A stretch of 5,903 nucleotides of DNA from Chryseobacterium gleum (GCA_943330925.2 CALQJP020000169.1:1-5903), one strand, 5' to 3'. Positions 1 through 5,703 are shown, counted from the stretch's first letter. Translations and numbers: made by a program. Notes: a model not told the origin generated them from the sequence alone.

Positions 1-559
1 CGCCGCTTGAATGGCTCAGATACTCTGCGGCAATCAACACCGATGTATTTCCTGCTATTTCACCCATGGCGCGCACCACAGGGTAAATGTTCGTTTCATC
101 GCGAATGTAGTCCCAGGCTACTGCGGTTATTTTCTTGGCCGATAGCGCATGAAAGGTTTCCGCTTTTTGCGTGGGCAGGTTCAAGGCCGATATAAGATGC
201 TGCTTACCCGGCATCATTTCAATTTCTGCCATGCTGGGCGGAGCCACTTTCAGAATGATTTCACTCTTGAACACATCCTCCGGCGAGTATACAATGCGGG
301 CGCCTGCCTCACTGTAATCGTGATCTTGAAAGTTCGACTCCTTGCCTGCATTGGTCTCTACCACCACTTCGTGTCCGTTGTTGACTAATAAGGCAACGCT
401 TTCGGGCACCAAGGCTACACGGCGCTCCTGAAAAGAGGTTTCGCGGGGAATGCCGATTGTCAGGCGTGAATGCCTTTTATGCACAGCAACTAATTCTTCC
501 TGTGGCATGAGAGCGGCCTCTTTCGCCAATGCGCGCATTGCGTCTTTCTTATTATCCAT
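1..559 (-). CDS. ald: Alanine dehydrogenase, N-terminal part (cut by window edge)
   Basis: The enzyme interconverts L-alanine and pyruvate plus ammonia using NAD, in the cytoplasm. The visible 186 residues cover the N-terminal substrate domain of the AlaDH/PNT family. After a 32-residue extension (shorter or absent in Bacillus-type enzymes) comes the IGIPRE motif (35-40), then QERRVALVPE (44-53) with R47 matching the substrate-binding Arg, NGHEVVVET (61-69), DYSEAGA (81-87), ILKVAPP (102-108) with K104 matching the substrate Lys, and EIAGNTSVLIAAEYL (167-181). The family usually has about 370-410 residues, so the NAD-binding Rossmann domain lies outside the window. The start at 559 is the first ATG of the frame; no strong Shine-Dalgarno is visible, which is normal in Bacteroidota. 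Oddity: the catalytic His of Bacillus/Mycobacterium AlaDH aligns with N127 here. A transhydrogenase-alpha-like protein is the alternative, but length and motifs favour the Bacteroidota alanine dehydrogenase subgroup. Confidence 0.9.
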   Translation of the reverse strand, partial: MDNKKDAMRALAKEAALMPQEELVAVHKRHSRLTIGIPRETSFQERRVALVPESVALLVNNGHEVVVETNAGKESNFQDHDYSEAGARIVYSPEDVFKSEIILKVAPPSMAEIEMMPGKQHLISALNLPTQKAETFHALSAKKITAVAWDYIRDETNIYPVVRAMGEIAGNTSVLIAAEYLSHSSG

Positions 560-590
560 GGATGGCAGGTGGTTATGGGTTCCTAATGGG

Positions 591-620
591 CAATATACGC
601 TGCTATCAACCTCTTTGAAA
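591..620 (-). promoter_or_regulatory. Possible ald promoter
   Basis: On the minus strand, TTTC (620-617) is followed after 19 bases by TATATTG (597-591). This resembles the Bacteroidota sigma factor pattern TTTG / TAnnTTTG, with one mismatch in the upstream box and one base missing in the downstream box. It would place transcription start roughly 25 bases upstream of the ald ATG. The upstream box lies inside the dyad at 610-624. This is a weak match and remains inference. Confidence 0.3.
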
Positions 621-644
621 GAGGATATTGGTCAGGTTTTGACC
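610..644. promoter_or_regulatory. Two adjacent perfect dyads, candidate operator pair
   Basis: Two perfect inverted repeats lie side by side in the divergent region between ald and the small plus-strand gene. The first is CCTCTTT-G-AAAGAGG (610-624). The second is GGTCA-GGTTT-TGACC (630-644). Their centres, at 617 and 637, are 20 bp apart, close to two helical turns. Both span 15 bp, a size typical of dimeric regulator sites such as those of Lrp/AsnC proteins, which control ald in some other bacteria. The two sites do not share a sequence, so one protein binding both is not certain. No T-run follows either, so a terminator role is unlikely. Confidence 0.35.
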
Positions 645-667
645 GCAGATTGTTGAAAGGAAATCCA

Positions 668-698
668 TTGTCGGAACACCTGCTTTCTATTATTTTTG
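668..698 (+). promoter_or_regulatory. Candidate Bacteroidota-type promoter of the small membrane protein gene
   Basis: TTG (668-670) is followed after 20 bases by TATTTTTG (691-698), an exact match to the TAnnTTTG -7 box of Bacteroidota with near-usual spacing. Transcription would start near 704-706, leaving a leader of about 15 bases before the ATG at 721. The purine-rich GAAAGAA (711-717) just upstream of that ATG could assist ribosome binding. Confidence 0.5.
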
Positions 699-720
699 GC
701 GCCACAAACCGAAAGAAACC

Positions 721-987
721 ATGGCCAATCACGACACAAACCACTCATCACACGAGCGCACTATTTTGTGGATCATCCTTCCTGCTACCATAGCAGTTTC
801 CTTGCTTTTCACCAACCTGAACCACAAGATGGATGCCCCTGCTGAGCGCCTGAGCGCGAAATTGGACGTGGCCAAAAAGGTTGAGGCGCCTGCTGCCGCT
901 CCTGCCGAAGCTCACTCAGATACTACGCACGCGGTCGCAACTGAAGGTGCTCATGCGGATACAACGCATGCACCGGCAGCGCATTAA
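721..987 (+). CDS. Small single-helix membrane protein, His/Ala/Pro-rich, unknown function
   Basis: I do not recognise this 88-residue protein. A polar, His-containing head (1-13, with H4, H8 and H11) is followed by one hydrophobic segment (about 14-33, containing WIILP and AVSLLF), which could be a membrane anchor or an uncleaved signal. The rest is a hydrophilic, low-complexity tail rich in Ala, Pro, His and Thr. The tail holds two near-identical octapeptides, AHSDTTHA (64-71) and AHADTTHA (77-84), 13 residues apart, and ends in His. There are nine His and no Cys, so loose metal binding is conceivable but unproven. Charges flanking the helix do not settle topology. Support for a real gene comes from the good promoter candidate at 668-698, the clean ATG-to-TAA frame with a membrane-segment-plus-linker architecture, and lack of a competing frame. 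It stands on the opposite strand between tsaE and ald. Confidence 0.7.
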   Translation: MANHDTNHSSHERTILWIILPATIAVSLLFTNLNHKMDAPAERLSAKLDVAKKVEAPAAAPAEAHSDTTHAVATEGAHADTTHAPAAH

Positions 988-991
988 TTGA

Positions 992-1023
992 GGATTGAAG
1001 GATAAAAGGATTGAAGGATTAGA
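992..1023 (+). repeat. Octamer tandem array, GGATTGAA type
   Basis: Four consecutive 8-bp units follow the small membrane protein gene: GGATTGAA (992-999), GGATAAAA (1000-1007), GGATTGAA (1008-1015) and GGATTAGA (1016-1023). TTGA at 988-991 looks like the end of a fifth unit, so the array begins directly after the TAA at 985-987. It is in the sense orientation of that gene. A related set of octamers occurs on the minus strand at 1593-1616. Confidence 0.75.
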
Positions 1024-1046
1024 GGGGGCGAGCGGCCTTCCAATTT

Positions 1047-1066
1047 CCCACGACTGAAGCCGTGGG
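1047..1066. repeat. REP-like palindrome
   Basis: CCCACG (1047-1052) and CGTGGG (1061-1066) form a perfect 6-bp stem. The stem extends inward past one A/C mismatch through C1054-G1059, leaving a small loop. No T-run follows on either strand, so it is not a typical intrinsic terminator. Short GC-rich palindromes of this kind resemble dispersed REP elements, some of which are moved by TnpA-REP (RAYT) transposases. No such gene is present here, and assignment to that class is inference. Confidence 0.5.
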
Positions 1067-1084
1067 CTCTGCAATTACGACCTC

Positions 1085-1126
1085 TAGTCACTCGCCATTC
1101 GCCACTCATCATTCGCCATTCGCCAT
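1085..1126 (-). repeat. Heptamer tandem array, RTGGCGA type, after tsaE
   Basis: Six 7-bp units read on the minus strand, starting at the base directly after the tsaE TAA. Order from 1126 downwards: ATGGCGA, ATGGCGA, ATGATGA, GTGGCGA, ATGGCGA, GTGACTA. The consensus is RTGGCGA, and the last unit is the most degenerate. The same repeat lies downstream of cry (2960-2997) and pheT (3012-3039). The array fills the convergent spacer between tsaE and the REP-like palindrome. Confidence 0.85.
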
Positions 1127-1546
1127 TTAAAACCGAATCCGCCTCACCCCTCCGTCGTCGGTTATTGTGAGCCTGTACATGGCCTCCGTGTAAACAGCTG
1201 CAATCTGAGGCCACTCAACAAACAGGTATGACCCAGTGTCCAGGTATTCTTCAAACCCAATAGCGTTCAGTTCTTGTTCGCTGTTCAGGCGGTACAAATC
1301 GAAGTGATAGAGCTTACGTCCATCGTCCAGGGTGTATTCGTTCACCAATGAAAAGGTGGGACTCCCTGCGAAGGGCAAATTCAGTGCTTTGCAGATGCAC
1401 TGTATGAAAGTTGTTTTACCGGCTCCCATTTCTCCGTAGACCGCGAAATGACCGCCTTCGGGAAAAATCTCCAAGAGGGTATTGGCTGCGGCTTGCATTT
1501 CATCCAGCGTTGCTGCCGTGAGTGTTTGGATTGGTTTGCCTTGCAT
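1127..1546 (-). CDS. tsaE: tRNA t6A37 biosynthesis ATPase TsaE
   Basis: TsaE is the ATPase that works with TsaB, TsaC and TsaD to place threonylcarbamoyl on A37 of ANN-decoding tRNAs, in the cytoplasm. The 139-residue length is normal for the family (about 135-160). The Walker A motif GEMGAGKTT lies at 38-46 and the switch-like SPTFSLVNEY at 62-71. The Walker B region YHFDLYRL is at 80-87 with D83, and the family's C-terminal LFVEWP is at 108-113 with E111 and W112. All key residues are present. The ATG at 1546 gives the expected short N-terminus before the helix leading into the P-loop. The gene is divergent from cry, with 114 bp between them. ald lies downstream on the same strand, separated by a small gene on the opposite strand. 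A heptamer repeat array begins at the base after the TAA. Confidence 0.95.
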   Translation of the reverse strand: MQGKPIQTLTAATLDEMQAAANTLLEIFPEGGHFAVYGEMGAGKTTFIQCICKALNLPFAGSPTFSLVNEYTLDDGRKLYHFDLYRLNSEQELNAIGFEEYLDTGSYLFVEWPQIAAVYTEAMYRLTITDDGGVRRIRF

Positions 1547-1563
1547 GGAATGCGAAGGTACGT

Positions 1564-1616
1564 GCTGAAAGTTGAAGGTTGAAGGTTGTCCCCCTACAAT
1601 CCTACTATCCTATAAT
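1564..1616. repeat. Short-period repeats in the tsaE-cry divergent spacer
   Basis: Two small arrays sit between the divergent starts of tsaE and cry. The first has period 7: GCTGAAA (1564-1570), then GTTGAAG twice (1571-1577 and 1578-1584), then a partial GTTG. The second has period 8: CCTACAAT (1593-1600), CCTACTAT (1601-1608) and CCTATAAT (1609-1616). On the minus strand the second array reads as GGAT-containing octamers, similar to the array at 992-1023. Either could overlap promoters. I found no convincing TAnnTTTG box for cry; TACCTTCG (minus, 1560-1553) is one base off the consensus but lies too close to the tsaE ATG to be convincing. Confidence 0.6.
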
Positions 1617-1660
1617 CATCCATCGCGAACATTCAACCAACACGGGGTGTTTATCAATCT

Positions 1661-2959
1661 ATGAAAAGAGAAGTTGCAATGGTTTGGTTTACGACCGATC
1701 TGAGGTTGAGAGATAATGCGCTGTTGCACGAAGCGTTGCAAAAGCATGAGTCCGTTGTTCCTGTGTATTGCTTCGATTGGGAAGCTATGCAACAAGAGCA
1801 GTTCGGTTTTAAACGTACAGGGCCAAGACGCTTGCAATTTCTACTCGAATCCCTTGCAGACTTGCAGCTTTCACTGCTCGGTTTCAATGCCCACTTGCAA
1901 GTAATCATGGGCAAAGCAGAGGATGTAATTCCAACAATTGCAAAAGAGTTCCATGTTTCAGAAGTCTTCGCAAAAAAAGAAGTGGGTAACTATGAGTTGT
2001 CTGCTCAAGCTGCGGTTGCACAATCGCTAAATGCCATAGGTGTTGAATGGACAACGACAAGCACTTCTACCCTTTTTCACCCCAACGATTTGCCATTCGG
2101 GGTGCGCGATATTCCGGATGTATTTACGGATTTCCGCAAACGGACCGAACGAGATGCCGACGTGAGAAAAGAGTTTGCAATGCCCATCGCAATTCCCACC
2201 CCCGATTTACAACCGACTCCACTTCCATCATTAGCAAGCCTAGATATTGAGATTCCCGTTGCCGACAGCCGAGCGGTCATGGCCTTCAAGGGTGGTGAAC
2301 AGGAAGCATTGAAACGGGCGCGTCACTATTTACTCGACTCCGGTTGTTTATCGAACTACAAAGAGACACGCAATGGTATGTTGGGTGCCGATTATTCTTC
2401 CAAATTCTCTCCTTGGTTAGCGCTGGGCTGCATTTCACCACGCACGATATACTTCATGGTGAAAGAATATGAGCACCTGCATGGAGCTAATGACTCCACA
2501 TATTGGCTCATCTTCGAATTGATTTGGCGCGACTACTTCCGATACTCCATGAAGAAGCACAAGAACCTGTTTTTTCTTAAAGGCGGAATTCAAAATCGGC
2601 CGCCCAAGACCATTCAAAACAACGAAGCATTGCAACAATGGACACAGGGAAAAACCGGTGTCGACTTTGTGGATGCCAACATGCATGAACTTCGACTGAC
2701 CGGCTTCATGAGCAACCGCGGAAGACAAATCGTCGCGAGCTATCTATGCAACGACTTGAAGTTAGATTGGCGCTTTGGTGCAGCCTATTTTGAAGAGCAA
2801 TTAATCGACTACGACGTAGCCAGCAACTGGGGCAATTGGGCCTATCTGGCAGGTGTTGGCAACGACCCACGCGGCAATCGCTACTTTGACGTGGCTAAGC
2901 AAGCGAGGCAGTATGATGCGGCTTCGGAGTATAGGAAGTTGTGGATCGAGGAGAAATGA
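1661..2959 (+). CDS. cry: DASH-type cryptochrome / photolyase
   Basis: This flavoprotein uses blue light to repair cyclobutane pyrimidine dimers. DASH members prefer single-stranded DNA and bind FAD plus, usually, methenyltetrahydrofolate. The 432 residues are full length for bacterial members. The N-terminal antenna domain runs from about 4 to 160, opening with VWFTTDLRLRDNALL. DASH hallmarks are FKRTGPRRLQFLLESL (50-65), IPDVFTDFRKRTE (151-163), YKETRNGMLG (233-242), SSKFSPWLALGCISPR (246-261), FELIWRDYFRY (285-295), DANMHELRLTGFMSNRGRQ (338-356) and LIDYDVASNWGNW (381-393). N389 matches the Asn facing flavin N5, and W393 and W370 match the inner two tryptophans of the electron chain; I do not see the outer one at its usual place. 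The ATG at 1661 leads straight into the first strand of the fold. The gene is divergent from tsaE and convergent with pheT. A class I CPD photolyase is the alternative, but the motifs favour DASH. Confidence 0.93.
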   Translation: MKREVAMVWFTTDLRLRDNALLHEALQKHESVVPVYCFDWEAMQQEQFGFKRTGPRRLQFLLESLADLQLSLLGFNAHLQVIMGKAEDVIPTIAKEFHVSEVFAKKEVGNYELSAQAAVAQSLNAIGVEWTTTSTSTLFHPNDLPFGVRDIPDVFTDFRKRTERDADVRKEFAMPIAIPTPDLQPTPLPSLASLDIEIPVADSRAVMAFKGGEQEALKRARHYLLDSGCLSNYKETRNGMLGADYSSKFSPWLALGCISPRTIYFMVKEYEHLHGANDSTYWLIFELIWRDYFRYSMKKHKNLFFLKGGIQNRPPKTIQNNEALQQWTQGKTGVDFVDANMHELRLTGFMSNRGRQIVASYLCNDLKLDWRFGAAYFEEQLIDYDVASNWGNWAYLAGVGNDPRGNRYFDVAKQARQYDAASEYRKLWIEEK

Positions 2960-2997
2960 ATGGCGAGTGACGAATGGCGAGTGGCGAATGGCAAGTG
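2960..2997 (+). repeat. Heptamer tandem array, RTGGCGA type, after cry
   Basis: Starting at the base after the cry TGA, five 7-bp units run on the plus strand: ATGGCGA (2960), GTGACGA (2967), ATGGCGA (2974), GTGGCGA (2981) and ATGGCAA (2988). A partial GTG ends at 2997. It is the same family as the array behind tsaE and is oriented in the sense of cry. Confidence 0.85.
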
Positions 2998-3011
2998 AGG
3001 TGGAGGTTAAT

Positions 3012-3039
3012 TCGCCACTAGGCATTCGCCATTGGCCAT
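3012..3039 (-). repeat. Heptamer tandem array, RTGGCGA type, after pheT
   Basis: On the minus strand, three bases after the pheT TGA, four 7-bp units follow: ATGGCCA (3039-3033), ATGGCGA (3032-3026), ATGCCTA (3025-3019) and GTGGCGA (3018-3012). It is the third member of the same repeat family in this window, again in the sense orientation of the gene it follows. Confidence 0.8.
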
Positions 3040-3042
3040 TTT

Positions 3043-5475
3043 TCATCTAAGCGCCGCTCCCAGCTTCTCCCCCAACGCCGCCTGAATACGCCCCATAATC
3101 TGATCCACCTGCTGGTCGGTCATTGTCTTGGCGGGGTCTTGCATGGTGAAAGAAACTGCATACGACTTCTTACCTGCATCGAGGTTTTTCCCTTCATACA
3201 CGTCAAACAAGTTGACTTCGCGCAGCAGTTTGCGTTCGGTTTCGAAAGCTACTTTCTCGATGTCGGCATAGCGAACGGCCTTATCGATGAGCAACGACAA
3301 GTCGCGACGCACAGCCGGGAACTTCTCAGGCTGCTTGTAGGAAACTTTCTTAGAAGGCACGGCCTTTAAAATGGCATCCCAGTTCAACTCGGCATACCAT
3401 ACCTCTTGCTTCACATCAAACATTTTCATGAGCGACGGATGCACATTGCCCAAAAATCCGAGCGATGTTTTTCCCTGGCTCAACTCGATCGATTCTGTAA
3501 AGAACGCATGCTCGCCCGCTTTGTACTGAACACCCTGAACACCCAAGGCCGAACACAACGATTCTATAGCCGCGCGCAAATCCACAAATGAGAATTTATC
3601 GTCGCTTGTGTTCCAGCTCTCTGGCGAACGTCGTCCGCTCAGTGTTATCGAAAGTCGGCGCTCTTCGTGATAGCCCGATGCGTATTTATTATAGACCTTA
3701 CCAAACTCAAACAAACGCAAATCTGCATTGCGGTGATTTTGATTGAGCGACACTGCTTGCATTGCGCCGAAGGCAAGTGACTGACGCATGACGGCGAGAT
3801 CGCCGCTCAATGGGTTCAACAACTCAACAGCGGTTCCTTGCAATGTTTCATTCAATTCTAAAAAACGAGACGCTGCAAAACTCATCGACATAGTTTCATG
3901 ATAGCCGAGCGACACAAGCATATCAGCAACTTTGTGCTGACAAACTTCTGCATCGGGAGTCGAACTATAGCTGAGTGATGTGTGCATGCGCGTTGGAATG
4001 TCAATCGCGTTGTAACCATAGATGCGTAAAATTTCTTCTACCACATCGGCTTCGCGCTGCACATCGGCGCGGTAAAGTGGAACTTCGAGCTCAAGGCCTT
4101 CTGCTGTTTCTGCAGTGATGCATATCTCGAGATCCGTCAGTATTTGCTTAACCGCATCTTTCGGAATGTCTTTACCGATGAGACGCATGGCGCGCTGCCA
4201 GTTGAAATCAACTTTGTGTGCAACTTGAAAATCGTCGCGCACATCAAACACCTGCGAAGCAACAGCACCTCCGGCTTCCTGCTGGATAAGTTGCACGGCG
4301 CGGTGCAACGCCCAGATGACCTGATGCGGATCGCAACCACGTTCAAAACGGAAACTCGAATCAGAGTGAATCCCCTGACGCTTGGCTGTCTTACGAACGA
4401 ATACAGGATGGAAGTAGGCGCTTTCCAAAAACACATCGACAGTGCTTTCACTTACGCCGCTATCATTTCCTCCGAGAACACCGGCAATGCACATGGGCTT
4501 GCCTGAATCAGCAATCACCAAATCCTGATCGGTGAGCGTGCGCTCCACTCCATCGAGTGTCGTTAGTTTTTCACCTTCTGTAGCAAGACGTACTTTCACT
4601 TGATTGCCTGTGATATGAGCTGCATCGAATGCGTGCATGGGCTGCCCTACTTCATGCTGAATGAAATTGGTAATATCTACAATGTTGTTGATGCATCGCT
4701 GACCAATAGCCTGCAGACGCTCCTGCAACCAGGCAGGCGAAGGACCAACCTTCACACCACGCATGAGCACACCGGCATATCGCGGACAAGCTTCGCTGTT
4801 TTCAACTGTAACTGAAAACTCAGATCCATTCGTTGCATTGATGGCTGCAGTCTCCGGCTTGACTAGCTCAGCTGCACCTGAAGCAATGCCTGCCTGATTG
4901 CGCAGTGCGGCATACAAGTCGCGCGCTACACCGTAATGCGAAAACGCATCGGTACGATTGGGCGTCAATCCGATTTCCAGACAGAAATCATCACTGAGCC
5001 CGAGCCATTCCGCTGCAGGTGTTCCAATAGCCGCAGTTTCATCGAGCACCATGATGCCCGCATGGCTTTTACCCAAGCCGAGTTCGTCTTCTGCGCATAG
5101 CATTCCATGCGAATCGGCACCGCGAATCTTACCCTTTTTGATTACGAATGGTTCACCCTCGGTTGGGTACAACTTAGCGCCGATAGTAGCGACCAATACC
5201 TTCTGCCCTTGCGCCACGTTGGGAGCTCCACAAACGATGGATAACGGCTCAGGGCCGCCCACATCCACCTTCGTCAAACTCAATCGGTCGGCATCGGGGT
5301 GTTTGCCACACTCCACTACATGCCCCACCACTACTCCGGCCAAACCGCCGGGCACCTTCTCTACCCGATCGACTGATTCTACCTCGAGTCCTATTGAGGT
5401 AAGTACATCGGCAATTTCTTGAACGCCGAGGTTTGTATGAATGTATTGCTTAAGCCAATTGTAACTGATCTTCAT
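3043..5475 (-). CDS. pheT: Phenylalanine--tRNA ligase beta subunit
   Basis: PheT is the large subunit of the cytoplasmic alpha2-beta2 enzyme that charges tRNA-Phe. It binds the tRNA and edits misacylated Tyr-tRNA-Phe, while PheS holds the aminoacylation site. The 810 residues match the usual 790-820. Domains in order: an N-terminal segment opening MKISYNWLKQYI, the tRNA-binding OB domain (about 40-155) with HPDADRLSLTKVDVG (59-73) and CGAPNV (82-87), GMLCAEDELGLG (124-135), LTPNRTDAFSHYGVARDL (170-187), and the B3/B4 editing domain (about 215-400) with VGQPMHAFD (276-284) and HSDSSFRFERGCDP (370-383). These are followed by the B5 domain (about 415-490), ending in DVVEEILRIYGYNAI (477-491), then a catalytic-like core with LLNPLSGDLAVMRQSL (552-567) and a C-terminal FDX-ACB anticodon-binding domain (about 717-809) with KFPAVRRDLSLLID. 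No pheS is adjacent; I recall pheS and pheT as often separate in Bacteroidota. An intrinsic terminator ends 23 bases upstream of the start, and the gene is convergent with cry. Confidence 0.97.
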   Translation of the reverse strand: MKISYNWLKQYIHTNLGVQEIADVLTSIGLEVESVDRVEKVPGGLAGVVVGHVVECGKHPDADRLSLTKVDVGGPEPLSIVCGAPNVAQGQKVLVATIGAKLYPTEGEPFVIKKGKIRGADSHGMLCAEDELGLGKSHAGIMVLDETAAIGTPAAEWLGLSDDFCLEIGLTPNRTDAFSHYGVARDLYAALRNQAGIASGAAELVKPETAAINATNGSEFSVTVENSEACPRYAGVLMRGVKVGPSPAWLQERLQAIGQRCINNIVDITNFIQHEVGQPMHAFDAAHITGNQVKVRLATEGEKLTTLDGVERTLTDQDLVIADSGKPMCIAGVLGGNDSGVSESTVDVFLESAYFHPVFVRKTAKRQGIHSDSSFRFERGCDPHQVIWALHRAVQLIQQEAGGAVASQVFDVRDDFQVAHKVDFNWQRAMRLIGKDIPKDAVKQILTDLEICITAETAEGLELEVPLYRADVQREADVVEEILRIYGYNAIDIPTRMHTSLSYSSTPDAEVCQHKVADMLVSLGYHETMSMSFAASRFLELNETLQGTAVELLNPLSGDLAVMRQSLAFGAMQAVSLNQNHRNADLRLFEFGKVYNKYASGYHEERRLSITLSGRRSPESWNTSDDKFSFVDLRAAIESLCSALGVQGVQYKAGEHAFFTESIELSQGKTSLGFLGNVHPSLMKMFDVKQEVWYAELNWDAILKAVPSKKVSYKQPEKFPAVRRDLSLLIDKAVRYADIEKVAFETERKLLREVNLFDVYEGKNLDAGKKSYAVSFTMQDPAKTMTDQQVDQIMGRIQAALGEKLGAALR

Positions 5476-5498
5476 AATTCCGGAATTTTAGCAGACAT

Positions 5499-5521
5499 AA
5501 AAATGCCCGCATCACGCGGGC
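5499..5521 (-). terminator. Intrinsic terminator just upstream of pheT
   Basis: Read on the minus strand, GCCCGC (5521-5516), loop GTGAT and GCGGGC (5510-5505) form a perfect 6-bp GC stem, followed by A and five T's (5503-5499). It points toward pheT, whose ATG is at 5475. It therefore ends transcripts arriving from the right, or acts as an attenuator in the pheT leader if the pheT promoter lies further right. It is also the left end of tandem copy A. A possible pheT -7 box, TATGTCTG (5499-5492, one mismatch to TAnnTTTG), lies directly after it, but the nearest TTG is 23 bases away. Confidence 0.75.
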
Positions 5522-5703
5522 GCAAGTTAGTTTCGAATGGGTGAATTTCAAGACCAGGAATTATTCACCACGGCTTTAATTATCCATTCTAAAACCTCTG
5601 CGCCCTCCTTTCCTCTGTGGTTAAAATTATTACCACGGAGTAAAGGAGGACACGGAGATAAAATTCTATGATGAAGCAAGGCAATTCCTTAACTAAAAAA
5701 AAA
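5505..5703. repeat. Tandem element, copy A (199 bp)
   Basis: This is the first of two head-to-tail copies of a non-coding element. From left to right it holds the terminator stem (5505-5521), a 7-bp dyad GGTGAAT/ATTCACC (5540-5546 and 5563-5569), a long palindrome with 26-base arms (5596-5657), an AT-rich stretch and a run of nine A's (5695-5703). It differs from copy B by four substitutions (G5509/A5708, A5529/C5728, C5601/T5800, T5628/C5829) and lacks two A's in the loop of the long palindrome. No transposase or long reading frame is present. Together with copy B it fills the 428-bp stretch right of pheT. Confidence 0.9.
5596..5657. other. Long imperfect hairpin in copy A
   Basis: Arms 5596-5621 and 5632-5657 (26 bases each) flank a 10-base AT-rich loop. 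On the plus strand 21 positions form Watson-Crick pairs, two form G-T wobbles and three mismatch. The arms carry CCTCTGTGGT on the left and ACCACGGAG and ACACGGAG on the right, a type of dispersed intergenic palindrome I recall from many bacterial genomes. Neither strand has a T-run after the stem, so it is unlikely to be a terminator by itself. Confidence 0.8.

Larger units (their letters stand above)
2960..3043 (+). terminator. Inverted heptamer arrays plus T-run, probable cry terminator
   Basis: The cry-side array (2960-2988) and the pheT-side array (3011-3039) are inverted copies. Over 29 positions 24 pair correctly, with one more G-T wobble, around a 22-base loop. Five T's follow on the plus strand (3039-3043). 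That gives a hairpin plus T-run in the right place to end cry transcripts, though the stem is imperfect and not very GC-dense at its base. On the minus strand the T-run is poor, so action on pheT transcripts is less likely. Confidence 0.5.

Noticed and set aside
7..656. Several plus-strand frames of 60-80 codons opposite ald
   Set aside because: They are antisense to the well-supported ald frame and look like chance openings.
984..1214. Minus-strand frame of 76 codons through the repeat spacer
   Set aside because: It is built largely from the heptamer array and REP-like palindrome and overlaps tsaE in another frame; the product is repetitive with no motif.
2960..3039. Possible CRISPR-like array
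   Set aside because: The repeats are 7 bp with no spacers and no cas genes nearby; this is a short-period tandem array.
4137..4506. Open frames of 104 codons (minus) and 120 codons (plus) inside pheT
   Set aside because: Both overlap the B3/B4 editing domain of pheT in other frames and show no family features.
4958..5422. Plus-strand open frame of 154 codons
   Set aside because: It lies fully inside pheT on the opposite strand; its product is low-complexity Ser/Pro/Thr-rich with no recognisable motif, while the pheT frame carries conserved domains throughout.
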